From positions 124,001 to 188,000 of the forward strand of contig NZ_JAIHLQ010000002.1 of NCBI RefSeq assembly GCF_019733355.1: a stretch of 64,000 nucleotides of DNA. The letters run 5' to 3'. Below are positions 9,322 through 17,778 of this stretch, piece by piece. A model generated the notes under the pieces. The model did not search any database. It had not been told where the DNA came from and saw only the letters and a list, made by a program, of their open reading frames with translations. A program made the translations under genes and the position numbers. The stretch's first letter is position 1. The number at the start of each line of letters is the position of its first letter. The stretch is from Pseudomonas baetica. GTDB lineage: Bacteria > Pseudomonadota > Gammaproteobacteria > Pseudomonadales > Pseudomonadaceae.

Positions 9322-10080
9322 ATGAACAGATTGACCGGCAAGGTCGCTATCGTCACCGGCGCGGCCCAAGGTATCGGCGCCACCTACGCCAAGGCGCTGG
9401 CGGCCGAGGGCGCGAAGGTGGTGCTCTGCGATTTGAAGACGCCTGACGAAACCGCTGCCGCGATCCGCAACAAGGGCGGTACGGCCCTGGCAATCGCTTG
9501 CGACGTGACCGACGGTGCCGCGGTGCAAGCCATGGTCGAGGAAGCCGTGGCGCAGTTCAGCGGTGTGCACGTGCTGATCAACAACGCGGCGTTGTTCGCC
9601 ACCCTGGAACTCAAACCTTTCGAGCAGACCAGCTCGGCGGAATGGGACCGGATCATGGCAGTCAACGTGCGCGGTTCCTTCGAGTGCGCGAAGGCGGTAA
9701 TGCCGGTGATGCGTCGTCAGGGCTACGGCAAGATCGTCAATATTGCCTCGGCAACGGCTTTCAAAGGCGCGCCGATGATGGCGGCGTATGTCGCGTCGAA
9801 GGGCGCGGTGATTGCCCTGACACGCTCGATAGCGCGCGAAGTCGGCGACGCCGGCATCCGCTGCAACTGCCTGGCCCCCGGCCTGACCATGAGCGCCAAC
9901 GTCCAGGCCAACGCCGCCTGGGCCGGCGACATCGTGCGCAACAACATCGCCAGCCGCTGCATCAAGCGCGAGGCGGTACCGGAAGACCTGGTCGGCGCGC
10001 TGCTGTTTCTGGCCAGCGCCGACAGCGATTTCATGAGCGGCCAGACTGTGGTGGTCGACGGCGGCTCGGTGACCCACTGA
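9322..10080 (+). CDS. short-chain dehydrogenase/reductase
   Basis: Classical SDR of 252 residues: cofactor motif TGAAQGIG near residue 13, NNAALF near residue 86, and the catalytic Tyr-Lys pair in AAYVASKGAV near residue 153 with a preceding Ser (NIASATAF). The start at 9322 has AGGAGAT 4 bases upstream. It follows the transporter by 11 bases, so it is in the operon. In this setting an alcohol/aldehyde interconversion of furfuryl alcohol or hydroxymethylfuroate is plausible but unproven, since SDR specificity cannot be read from the sequence. Confidence 0.85.
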   Translation: MNRLTGKVAIVTGAAQGIGATYAKALAAEGAKVVLCDLKTPDETAAAIRNKGGTALAIACDVTDGAAVQAMVEEAVAQFSGVHVLINNAALFATLELKPFEQTSSAEWDRIMAVNVRGSFECAKAVMPVMRRQGYGKIVNIASATAFKGAPMMAAYVASKGAVIALTRSIAREVGDAGIRCNCLAPGLTMSANVQANAAWAGDIVRNNIASRCIKREAVPEDLVGALLFLASADSDFMSGQTVVVDGGSVTH

Positions 10081-10129
10081 TAGGGGGAGTCCATGCGCAG
10101 CCGATATTTCATTGAAAGGGTAAACCGTT

Positions 10130-10918
10130 ATGAATCGTGAACAACAAATCGTTGAGCGTTCGCACGCATACCGCGAGAGCTATCGTGCGTCCACACCCAG
10201 CTGGTATCGCGGCGAAATGCACCTGGCTTTCACCCTGCTGTTCACCGGCGGGGTGCTCTGGTACTGCGCCAGCCAGATTGTCGATGCGAGCTGGCAGGAG
10301 TGGTTGCTGGTGGTAGTGCCGATGTTCCTGTTCGGCAATTGGGCCGAATGGGCGGGCCACCGTTATTTGCTACACAGCCCGAGGAGCTGGCTCAAGCCGG
10401 CCTACAAGCGGCATGTCGCCACCCACCATCAGTTCTTCTCGCACAAGACGCTGGACTATCACGGCCATCAGGATTGGCGCGCTCTGCTGTTTCCCCCATT
10501 CGCTCCGGTGTTGTTCGTGATGGCCGCGCTGCCGCTGGCCCTGCTGCTGGGCACGTTATGGACGGCCAACGCCGGCTATATCGCAATGTTGACGATGGCG
10601 GCCTACTTCCTGATGTACGAAGGCCTGCACACGCTGTCGCACCTCGAGCATCCGCTGCTCGATGCCATGCCGCTGGTCAACACGGTGCGCCGCATGCATG
10701 TCCTGCATCACAACCCGGACTTCATGCACACGCGCAATTTCAACCTGACCTTTCCGATCTGCGATGCACTGTTTGGCACCAGCGACTTGAACAAGGGCGT
10801 GCTGGGCACGCTGTTCAATGGCATGTCGGATGCGGCGCGCAAACCCGAGGACCAGGCTCGCGTTGATGCGCAGCAGGTCGAGCGCGCGTCCAAAGCGGCT
10901 ACCGAACACCAGCTCTGA
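10130..10918 (+). CDS. fatty acid hydroxylase/sterol desaturase family membrane protein
   Basis: A 262-residue membrane protein with the histidine clusters of non-haem di-iron hydroxylases: HRYLLH, KRHVATHHQFF, LHTLSHLEH and RRMHVLHHNP, spread between hydrophobic segments (about residues 30-70 and 125-165). Such proteins hydroxylate or desaturate lipids or ring compounds at the membrane using oxygen. It lies between the SDR and the aldehyde dehydrogenase in the same direction, 49 bases after the SDR. The published furan pathways do not need such an enzyme, so its job here is open: an oxidation of a methyl or hydroxymethyl furan, or a membrane-protective role, are both guesses. Confidence 0.8.
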   Translation: MNREQQIVERSHAYRESYRASTPSWYRGEMHLAFTLLFTGGVLWYCASQIVDASWQEWLLVVVPMFLFGNWAEWAGHRYLLHSPRSWLKPAYKRHVATHHQFFSHKTLDYHGHQDWRALLFPPFAPVLFVMAALPLALLLGTLWTANAGYIAMLTMAAYFLMYEGLHTLSHLEHPLLDAMPLVNTVRRMHVLHHNPDFMHTRNFNLTFPICDALFGTSDLNKGVLGTLFNGMSDAARKPEDQARVDAQQVERASKAATEHQL

Positions 10919-10989
10919 CAGCGACTCAATGAGCGGTCGGTTCTGGTGGTCGACCGCTGCTCGCTGACCCACGGAATACCGGAGGACTC

Positions 10990-12432
10990 ATGCAAAGCAG
11001 ACATTTCATCGATGGGCAATGGACCGACGCGGGCCATTGGGCGGACAGCTTCGACCCGGCCAGCTGCGAGTTGATCGGCCGCTTCGCCGATGGCGGCGAA
11101 GCCGAGGCGCAAGCGGCGGTCTCCGCCGCCGCGCGCGCCTTCGCCAACCCGCAGTGGTCACAGAATCCGCGCCTGCGTCAGCAATTGCTGCTGGATTGGG
11201 CCGCAGGCCTCAAGGCACGCCAGGAGGAACTGGCGCAGCTGCTCACCCGCGAGAATGGCAAGGCCCTGGTGCAATCGCGCGGCGAGATAGCCGGGGCGAT
11301 TTCCGAGATTGTCTATTATGCCGGTCTGGCCCGACACAATCCCGGCCATGTGATGGAGGTGGCGCCTGGCGAGTTCTCCAACATGCTGCGTGAACCGGCC
11401 GGGGTCGCGGGGCTGATCATTCCATGGAATGCCCCGGCGGTGCTGCTGGTGCGCGCCCTCGCCCCGGCATTGGCGGCCGGCTGCACCGCGGTGATCAAGC
11501 CGGCGCCGCAGACCGCGCTATTCAACGCGGCCATGCTCGAGCCGCTATTCGCCCTACCGGGCCTACCGGCCGGCGCGGTCAACCTGTTCGCTGAAACTGG
11601 GCATGTCGGCGCGGCGTACCTGGTGGCTTCGCCGCTGGTAGATGTGCTCAGCTTTACTGGCTCCACCGCAACCGGCCAGCGCATCATGCAAGACGCCGCA
11701 GCGACCATGAAGAAGCTGTCCCTTGAACTCGGCGGCAAATCCTGTTGCCTGGTCTTCGAGGATACCGACGTCGAGGCTATCGCACCGAAACTGGCGGCAG
11801 CAGCAACCATCATTTCCGGCCAACAGTGCACCGCCGCACGGCGCGTGCTGGTGCAGGCCAGCCGTTTTGCCGAGATGAAACGTGCGCTCAGTGCCGCGCT
11901 CGGCGAAATCCGCCTGGGCCACGGTTTGGAGGCGGCGACGCAAATGGGCCCGCTGATCGACTGGCAGTCGCGCGACAAGGTCGAGAGGCGCATCGCCGAG
12001 GCGCTGGACTGTTGCGACGAGGTGCTGCTGGCCGGCGGCCGCCCGGATGGCGCGCTGAGTCAGGGCGCCTTCCTCGCCCCTGCACTGATCGCCCACCGCG
12101 ACAGCGGCGCGTTCTTCTGCCAGGAGGAAATCTTCGGCCCGTTGCTGGTGCTGGAGTCCTTCGAAGATGAAGCCGAGGCAGTAGCGCGCGCCAACCATAC
12201 CGAGTTCGGTCTGTCGGCGAGTGTCTGGACCGGGCAGGGCGCTCGCGCCTGGCGTGTCGCTCGGGCACTGCGCAACGGTACGGTGTGGCTGAACGACCAC
12301 AACAAATTGTTCGCCGAGGCGGAAACCGGTGGCTACCGCAAGAGCGGCCTGGGGCGCTTGCATGGCGTCGATGCGCTGCTGGATTTCAGCGAGCTCAAAC
12401 ACATTTATCAGAACGTCGGCACGCTCGGTTGA
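10990..12432 (+). CDS. aldehyde dehydrogenase, probable furfural/HMF dehydrogenase
   Basis: NAD(P)-dependent aldehyde dehydrogenase of 480 residues, normal length. The general-base Glu lies in LSLELGGKSCCLV near residue 243 and the catalytic Cys in ISGQQCTAARR near residue 280. The NAD-fold segment FTGSTATGQRIM precedes them. ATG 10990 follows ACCGGAGGACTC. Expected role in this cluster: oxidise furfural to 2-furoate, or furan dialdehyde intermediates to acids that hmfD/hmfF use. The specific aldehyde is inferred. The gene precedes the LysR regulator by 20 bases in the same direction. Confidence 0.85.
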   Translation: MQSRHFIDGQWTDAGHWADSFDPASCELIGRFADGGEAEAQAAVSAAARAFANPQWSQNPRLRQQLLLDWAAGLKARQEELAQLLTRENGKALVQSRGEIAGAISEIVYYAGLARHNPGHVMEVAPGEFSNMLREPAGVAGLIIPWNAPAVLLVRALAPALAAGCTAVIKPAPQTALFNAAMLEPLFALPGLPAGAVNLFAETGHVGAAYLVASPLVDVLSFTGSTATGQRIMQDAAATMKKLSLELGGKSCCLVFEDTDVEAIAPKLAAAATIISGQQCTAARRVLVQASRFAEMKRALSAALGEIRLGHGLEAATQMGPLIDWQSRDKVERRIAEALDCCDEVLLAGGRPDGALSQGAFLAPALIAHRDSGAFFCQEEIFGPLLVLESFEDEAEAVARANHTEFGLSASVWTGQGARAWRVARALRNGTVWLNDHNKLFAEAETGGYRKSGLGRLHGVDALLDFSELKHIYQNVGTLG

Positions 12433-12452
12433 GCGCGCACGCGAGGGTGACC

Positions 12453-13406
12453 ATGGAGCTGCGCCATCTGAAGTATTTTACCTGCCTTTATGAGGAAGGC
12501 TCCGTCACCCGGGCTGCGCAGCGCTTGAATATCGTGCAACCGGCGTTGTCGATGCAGATCGCCAGGCTTGAGGAAGAACTCGGGCAGACGTTGTTCGAGC
12601 GCAGCTCCAAGGGCATGGCGCCGACCGAGGCCGGCGATCAGGCTTATCGTTTGTTCATGCCGATTCTTGGCCAGCTGCTGGCGGCGCGTCAGGCCCTGAT
12701 CGACCGTAGCGGCCAGATCGGCGGACGCATCAGTGCCGGGCTGATCGCGTCTGCCGCCAACAACGCGTTGGCCAGCACCCTGGCGCATTTCGTCGAGCAT
12801 CAGCCACAGGTTGAATTGAGCGTCACCTCGGGCTACAGCCAGGAGTTGATCGCGAAGGTCCTGACCGGCGTGCTGGATTTCGCGGTCATCAACCAAAGCT
12901 TTCAGCATGAGCACCTGATCGGCCACGACATTTTCGATGAGGAGCTACTGGTCGCCACCGGTGCAGCCAATCGCCTTAACGGAGCGTTGCCCTTGCCGTT
13001 GGCCAGTCTGGCGGGATTCAAACTGGTGCTGCCCTCGCGTCGTCACGGGCTGCGTATGGTCATCGACCAGCACCTTGCCGCCCAGGGCATTGAAGTCACC
13101 CCGCAGTTGGAGGTGGACGATCTGGCGGTCATTGAGGACTTCTTGCGTCGCAGCGACTGGGTCAGCGTGCTGCCGGCAACCGTCTTGCATCGCGGATTGC
13201 ACGAAGGCGCGTTGCGCGCCTATCCGCTGGCCGCGCCGGGGATCAGCCGGCGCATGGTCTGTGTGCACGACGCCCGTCGACCACTGACCCCGGCGGCAAT
13301 GCTGTTCATCGAGATGATCGGCAAAACCATGACCACCGCACTCGACGCCATCCATTTCTACAAAGAAGGCCCGATAGAGGAAGGCGACCATGAGCGTTCC
13401 CAGTAA
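12453..13406 (+). CDS. LysR-family regulator of the hmf cluster
   Basis: LysR transcription factor of 317 residues, with the helix-turn-helix in the first 60 residues (EGSVTRAAQRLNIVQPALSM) followed by an effector-binding domain. It likely senses a furan carboxylate or its CoA ester and activates the cluster, like the LysR regulators of other hmf loci. The start at 12453 is after GAGGGTGACC; a frame running further upstream inside the dehydrogenase is not native. Its 3' end overlaps hmfG by 17 bases, unusual for a regulator but consistent with one long transcript. Confidence 0.85.
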   Translation: MELRHLKYFTCLYEEGSVTRAAQRLNIVQPALSMQIARLEEELGQTLFERSSKGMAPTEAGDQAYRLFMPILGQLLAARQALIDRSGQIGGRISAGLIASAANNALASTLAHFVEHQPQVELSVTSGYSQELIAKVLTGVLDFAVINQSFQHEHLIGHDIFDEELLVATGAANRLNGALPLPLASLAGFKLVLPSRRHGLRMVIDQHLAAQGIEVTPQLEVDDLAVIEDFLRRSDWVSVLPATVLHRGLHEGALRAYPLAAPGISRRMVCVHDARRPLTPAAMLFIEMIGKTMTTALDAIHFYKEGPIEEGDHERSQ

Positions 13407-14013
13407 TAGCCGGCCGCAGCGGCTGATCGTAGGAATTTCCGGTGCCTCCGGCGCCGTTTATGGCGTACGTCTACTGGAGCTGTTGCGCGACACGCCGATT
13501 GAAACCCATCTGGTGGTCAGCAAGTCGGCGCTGATTACTTTGGCCCATGAAACCGAGATGTCCTGGTCTCAGATCAAGACCCTTGCTGACGTTAGCTACA
13601 TCAATCAGGACATCGGCGCGGCAATTGCCAGTGGCTCGTTCAAAACCATGGGCATGATCATCGCGCCGTGTTCGATACGCAGCCTGTCAGAAATTGCCAG
13701 CGGCGTGACCTCAACGCTGCTGACCCGCGCCGCCGACGTGGTGCTCAAGGAGCGCCGGCGCCTGGTGCTGATGGTTCGCGAGACGCCACTGCACCGCAAT
13801 CACCTGCGCAGCATGACCGAGTTGGCTGAACTCGGTGCGGTGATCGCGCCGCCAGTGCCTGCGTTCTATGCCAAGCCGACCAGCCTGGATGACATGATCG
13901 ATCACACTGTAGGAAGGGTGCTGGATATGTTCGATATCGAACTGGGTGTCGTCCGTCGCTGGCGCGAACGACCGGAGCGCGTAGCAACGCTGGATGAGGT
14001 GATCGATGGTTGA
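13390..14013 (+). CDS. hmfG: UbiX-family flavin prenyltransferase
   Basis: A 207-residue UbiX protein that attaches dimethylallyl phosphate to FMN to make prenylated FMN, the cofactor of UbiD decarboxylases such as hmfF. Marks: VGISGASGAVYGVRLLELL at the N-terminus (FMN site), MIIAPCSIRSLSEIASG near residue 96 and RRLVLMVRETPLHRNHLRSM near residue 120. ATG 13390 lies inside the end of the LysR gene, with GAGGAAGGCGACC as ribosome site. Having its own UbiX next to a UbiD gene is common for catabolic UbiD systems. Confidence 0.9.
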   Translation: MSVPSNSRPQRLIVGISGASGAVYGVRLLELLRDTPIETHLVVSKSALITLAHETEMSWSQIKTLADVSYINQDIGAAIASGSFKTMGMIIAPCSIRSLSEIASGVTSTLLTRAADVVLKERRRLVLMVRETPLHRNHLRSMTELAELGAVIAPPVPAFYAKPTSLDDMIDHTVGRVLDMFDIELGVVRRWRERPERVATLDEVIDG

Positions 14014-14029
14014 GTCACATTCGGGGCAT

Positions 14030-14809
14030 TCAGGCGGGGAGGCGCTCCAGGAATTCGCAGATCAGCTGCAAGGTCCGCTCGGTCGCTTCGGTCTGGGGAA
14101 AGTGCCGGCAGTTATCCAGCAACACACAGCGGCACGGCCCAGGCACCTGTCGCTGGATGACCATCAGTTGCTCGGGCGTGGCGTAGTGGTCTTCGCGACC
14201 CTGAATGACCAGCAGCGGCCTTTCGATATAAGCCAACTGCGCTTCGAGATCGTCCAAGGAAAAGTCCGGGTGCAACCAGCTGTCGCTCCAACCGTGAAAG
14301 GCGCCGTCGACATTGGTCCCATGGTGGCGTGCCAGGCGTTCGCGCAATTCGCCCTGATGCCAAACCTCGGTGGTATGGCGAATGCCATCGAGGCTCTCGG
14401 TCTCGACAATCACGTGAGGCGCCAGTGCAATGCTGCCCAATACGCGGGGATCATTGGCGGCGGCATAGGCGAGGACAATGGAGGCGCCGTCACTGTGACC
14501 GAGCAAAACCACTTGCGGCAGTTGCGAGGCATCGAGCAATTGCCGCAGTTCACGAGGGCCGTCGCTGCTCAGGTAGTTCAGCGGACGCGGCAGGGTTACC
14601 GGGCTCGATTGCCCATAACCCTGACGACTGTAGGTGACCACACCGCAACCGCTGGCCTGGGCCAGGCGCTGGGGGAAGTCTTTCCATTGATCGGCGCTGC
14701 CGAGGCCTTCGTGCAACAGCACAAGCGTCGGTCGCGATGGGTCAGCCGCAGGAATTTGGCGATATTCCAGGCGCAGCGGCCCAAGTTGCAGAAATTGTTG
14801 TGGCGACAT
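14030..14809 (-). CDS. alpha/beta-fold hydrolase
   Basis: A 259-residue serine hydrolase: oxyanion segment LLHEGLGSADQW near residue 31, nucleophile elbow GHSDGAS near residue 99, an acid in VIQGREDHYA near residue 205 and a C-terminal His (NCRHFPQT). It converges on hmfG with a 16-base gap and is divergent from the XdhC-type gene. A thioesterase or lactonase acting on 2-oxoglutaroyl-CoA or the furanone intermediate would fit a step not covered by the other genes. This is inference from position only. Conserved flanks make the gene itself certain. Confidence 0.8.
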   Translation of the reverse strand: MSPQQFLQLGPLRLEYRQIPAADPSRPTLVLLHEGLGSADQWKDFPQRLAQASGCGVVTYSRQGYGQSSPVTLPRPLNYLSSDGPRELRQLLDASQLPQVVLLGHSDGASIVLAYAAANDPRVLGSIALAPHVIVETESLDGIRHTTEVWHQGELRERLARHHGTNVDGAFHGWSDSWLHPDFSLDDLEAQLAYIERPLLVIQGREDHYATPEQLMVIQRQVPGPCRCVLLDNCRHFPQTEATERTLQLICEFLERLPA

Positions 14810-14841
14810 GTTGAATCAACGATTGAACAAGGTTGCTCGCA

Positions 14842-14860
14842 GGTTACCGTAAACGTAACC
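14842..14860. promoter_or_regulatory. palindrome in divergent promoter region
   Basis: GGTTACCGTAAACGTAACC is a near-perfect 19-base dyad (arms GGTTAC/GTAACC) in the 90-base gap between the hydrolase and the XdhC-type gene. Its place suggests an operator controlling both. The regulator is unknown; the LysR and AraC proteins of the cluster are the candidates. Confidence 0.45.
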
Positions 14861-14899
14861 CTGTCTGCAGCACCACGCTTTGCTTGAGGTACAGAAAAC

Positions 14900-15871
14900 A
14901 TGCGTCATCTCGATGTTCAGGTGATCGACCAGGCACTGCAATGGGCTCGCGCCGGGCAGGCCCAGTGGCTGTGTACGGTGCTCTCCACCTATGGCTCGGC
15001 GCCGCGTGCGCCGGGGGCGATGCTGGTGACCAATGGCTCGGGCGAACACGTCGGCTCGCTGTCGGGTGGCTGCGTCGAGGAGGAGTTTCTCGAAAGCCTG
15101 ACGCGCGGTGAATTACGCGAACCGGCGCAGATCGTCAGTTATGGCGACAGCGTCGAGCAACGCCACCGTCTGCGATTACCCTGTGGTGGCGTGCTGATCG
15201 TGCTGGTCGAGCACCGCGCTGCGAGTCTCGAATGGATCGAGCACCTGGAGAGTCTGCAAGCGGCGTTACTGGGTCAGCGGCGTCTGCTGCGCCATGTCGA
15301 GTTGAGCAGCGGAGCCTTGCGCCTGGACGCAGACATCGGACACGGCAGCGAGCGGGTGCAAGTCGTCGACGAGACGGTGCGCATCAGTGTTGGCCCTGCG
15401 TTGCGACTGATTCTGGCCGGGCTGTCGCCGGTCGCTGAAGTTTGCGCCAGTTTCGCCCGCGCCATCGGCTGCGAAGTCATCGCCTGCGACCCCCGGGATG
15501 AGATGCAGCATGTGCAGCTCGAAGGCGTGGAGATGCAACGCGTGCTGCCCTCGATGTACATCGCCGCTGGTGGTTGCCATGCGGCGACTGCGGTGGTGGC
15601 GCTGACTCACGATCCTCGAATCGATGATCTGGCGCTGATGGAAGCGGTTCACACCCCGGCGTTTTACATCGGTGCCATGGGTTCTCAGGCAACCTCGGCC
15701 AAGCGCGCCGAGCGGCTCAAGCGCATCGGTGGTCTGACGGATGAACAGATTGCCCGTTTGCACATGCCCATCGGCCTCGATCTGGGCAGCAAGGCCCCGG
15801 CGGAGATCGCTCTGGCGGTGGTGGCCGATATCCTGCGCGTTTATCACGGCAAAGAACGCCATGCCTTGTAA
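14900..15871 (+). CDS. XdhC-family molybdenum hydroxylase maturation factor
   Basis: XdhC/CoxF-type protein of 323 residues. The N-terminal XdhC domain has GSAPRAPGAMLVTNG and VGSLSGGCVEEEFLES. The C-terminal Rossmann-like part has YIGAMGSQATSAKRAERL and PIGLDLGSKAPAEIALAV. This family binds molybdenum cofactor, helps sulfurate it and inserts it into xanthine-dehydrogenase-type enzymes. Here the client is almost surely the hmfABC hydroxylase. The coupling of an XdhC gene to hmfABC in one cluster is expected, since these hydroxylases need the sulfurated cofactor. Confidence 0.87.
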   Translation: MRHLDVQVIDQALQWARAGQAQWLCTVLSTYGSAPRAPGAMLVTNGSGEHVGSLSGGCVEEEFLESLTRGELREPAQIVSYGDSVEQRHRLRLPCGGVLIVLVEHRAASLEWIEHLESLQAALLGQRRLLRHVELSSGALRLDADIGHGSERVQVVDETVRISVGPALRLILAGLSPVAEVCASFARAIGCEVIACDPRDEMQHVQLEGVEMQRVLPSMYIAAGGCHAATAVVALTHDPRIDDLALMEAVHTPAFYIGAMGSQATSAKRAERLKRIGGLTDEQIARLHMPIGLDLGSKAPAEIALAVVADILRVYHGKERHAL

Positions 15872-16057
15872 GGCGGTTTTTCCGACGAACGTGGGGGCTG
15901 CGAAAGTCGAGGTAGACGCTCGGTCATTCGCGCGCGATAGTGGCCAGCCAAGTCTGGCTGAACCATGGACCGATCGACGGGCTTGAGAAATAGATAAGCG
16001 CCCCGATGATATGCATTGAGGCCGATAACAATATCGCTTCAAGCGAGGAGGAATCTG

Positions 16058-16912
16058 ATGTCGATTGCCCAACGGGTTTTCCACGGCAGGTTTGGCCGGG
16101 TCGCCTTGCTGAATATGGATCATTCGCTGGTCACCCATACCCATTCCGAATGCCATGTGCTGGTCAAAGTGTCCGGCGAGGATACTTACTTCAACGTTAA
16201 CGGTCGACGGGTTCCGCTCAGTGATCGCACCGCGGTGTTGGTCAACGCCTGGGAGCCGCATTTCTACGATCCGCAGCCGGGTGCCGGTGCCACGCTAATC
16301 CTGGCGCTTTACATAGAGCCCGCCTGGCTGGCCACTGCCCAGCAATCGCTGGCGCTCAGCGGTCGGCCGGACTTTTTTGCCCAATCATGCATCGAGCTGT
16401 CGAGTCGAAATCGCACCCTGGCCGACATCCTGGTCGCCGAAGCGCATGGTTGTGGGATCGTGCCGAAAGAGCGTTTGGAGTTCATGCTGTTCGACTTCCT
16501 GATCGAACTGATCGAGGACTTTTCCAGCTGGCGGCATTTGTCGCTACTGGGTGCGCCCAACACAGGTGAGTTCCGGGATGCGCGCGTGCGCCGTGGCACC
16601 GCCTGGTTGCTTGAGCACCTCGATGATCCGAACCCGATCGACAACGCCGCGCGGGCCTGTGGTCTGTCTCGGGCACACTTCTTTGCGCTGTTCAAGAAAG
16701 ACACCGGCATGACCCCGACCCTGCTGCTTAACGACGCGCGCATGCGCCGGGCTTTTGCCTGGCTGGAGCGTGAGCGCAGTGGCACGTTGGGCCTGTTGTC
16801 TGAGAACCTCGGGTTCTCCGAGCAAGGTCATTTCACACGGTTTTTCCGTCAGCACATCGGCGCTTCCCCCAGCCAGTATCGGCGTGTGGTTGATAGTTAT
16901 ACGGCGGTTTGA
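16058..16912 (+). CDS. AraC-family transcriptional regulator
   Basis: A 284-residue AraC regulator: N-terminal cupin-like sensing domain (HSLVTHTHSECHVLVKVSGE) and a C-terminal pair of helix-turn-helix motifs (IDNAARACGLSRAHFFALFK and ENLGFSEQGHFTRFFRQH). ATG 16058 has a strong ribosome site GAGGAGG; a TTG further upstream does not. It sits at the end of the furan cluster, 186 bases after the XdhC-type gene, and may answer to an aldehyde or furan signal. A GGCGGGAG hairpin follows it. Confidence 0.85.
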   Translation: MSIAQRVFHGRFGRVALLNMDHSLVTHTHSECHVLVKVSGEDTYFNVNGRRVPLSDRTAVLVNAWEPHFYDPQPGAGATLILALYIEPAWLATAQQSLALSGRPDFFAQSCIELSSRNRTLADILVAEAHGCGIVPKERLEFMLFDFLIELIEDFSSWRHLSLLGAPNTGEFRDARVRRGTAWLLEHLDDPNPIDNAARACGLSRAHFFALFKKDTGMTPTLLLNDARMRRAFAWLERERSGTLGLLSENLGFSEQGHFTRFFRQHIGASPSQYRRVVDSYTAV

Positions 16913-16923
16913 ACCGAGAGGAG

Positions 16924-16951
16924 GGCGGGAGTATTGGGTAATGCTCCCGCC
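16924..16951. terminator. hairpin between convergent genes
   Basis: GGCGGGAG and CTCCCGCC arms with an inner ATT/AAT pair around a GGGT loop, 12 bases after the AraC stop and before the end of the leftward gene at 17016. No strong T-run follows, so it may act in both directions weakly. Confidence 0.55.
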
Positions 16952-17015
16952 GATGAAGTTAGTCTTTCATCTTGAAACTCTGAGCTTTTAAAGGTTACGA
17001 AATTTGTAGCGTCTA

Positions 17016-17306
17016 TTAATTGTCCATAAAGTCATAAATCTCTTTCATGCGTTCTTCGCGCATCAATTCAAGTTCTTCCTTGGTTTCGGCCGCCCACTGC
17101 AGGATGAAGTCCCAGCAATCGCAGCCGTGCGCGTCGGCTTCTGCTTCAAATGCTTCTTTCAGAAATTTAAGGCGATATTCTTCTGGCGAGAGCCCGCAGT
17201 TTTCAGCGAGGCTGTAATTCAGCTCGCTGAGTTCAAGCTGAATCCATAGATTGGCGTCCAGGAATTTCTTCAGGGCAAGTTCGGCTCTAAGTTCTTTTGC
17301 GATCAT
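17016..17306 (-). CDS. small hypothetical protein
   Basis: A 96-residue acidic, helical, cytoplasmic protein without a family I recognise. It has no signal peptide or membrane helix; the C-terminal half is rich in Glu/Lys (ETKEELELMREERMKEIYDF). ATG 17306 is chosen because AAGAGAG lies just upstream; a TTG 14 codons earlier has no ribosome site. It may share a transcript with the leftward gene at 17377, since the gap is 70 bases. Confidence 0.6.
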   Translation of the reverse strand: MIAKELRAELALKKFLDANLWIQLELSELNYSLAENCGLSPEEYRLKFLKEAFEAEADAHGCDCWDFILQWAAETKEELELMREERMKEIYDFMDN

Positions 17307-17376
17307 GAATGCTCTCTTGTGGCATGCAATAAGTAGCTGGTTGTTCAAGGTCGGCCGAGCGCTAAATTGGACTATG

Positions 17377-17778
17377 TCAATTTCCTGCCATCATCCATCC
17401 TCGAACGCCATGACTTTCACTCAGCTCTTTCACGACTCGAGCCGCGTCCTGCTTATGTTTATATGGGCCTATGACGACAAAATTGTTTTCTTTACGCGCT
17501 ACCGGCAACTCCAGTTGCTGAATGGCTTTTAGTGCGCGATGGCGGCTGGGCGTATTCAATGCGGGCGTGAATTCGTCGGGAAGATTTGTACTGATTTCTG
17601 TCGCAACTTTATTAGCGATGTCGTCAAATTCGTGCTCGAAGTCTGTCACTTTTTGCTGGATGTATGAATTGTCGACGTTATTTTCACAAGTTGGTCCTGT
17701 GGACGTGTAGGTCCATAGTAGAGCTGATAGTTGCCCTAAAACGCCAGTTACCAGTAAGCCCAAGCCAAGCTTTCGCAC
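17377..17778 (-). CDS. hypothetical membrane-anchored protein with SPOR-like C-terminus
   Basis: A 133-residue protein with an N-terminal hydrophobic signal or anchor (LGLGLLVTGVLGQLSALLW), a charged middle part and a C-terminal stretch (NNFVVIGPYKHKQDAARVVK) that resembles a SPOR domain, the fold that binds denuded peptidoglycan at division sites. Most of it would be periplasmic. The gene is more AT-rich than the hmf cluster to its left, as is the 800-base stretch that follows, so this may be a transferred patch. The SPOR assignment is tentative. Confidence 0.55.
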   Translation of the reverse strand: MRKLGLGLLVTGVLGQLSALLWTYTSTGPTCENNVDNSYIQQKVTDFEHEFDDIANKVATEISTNLPDEFTPALNTPSRHRALKAIQQLELPVARKENNFVVIGPYKHKQDAARVVKELSESHGVRGWMMAGN

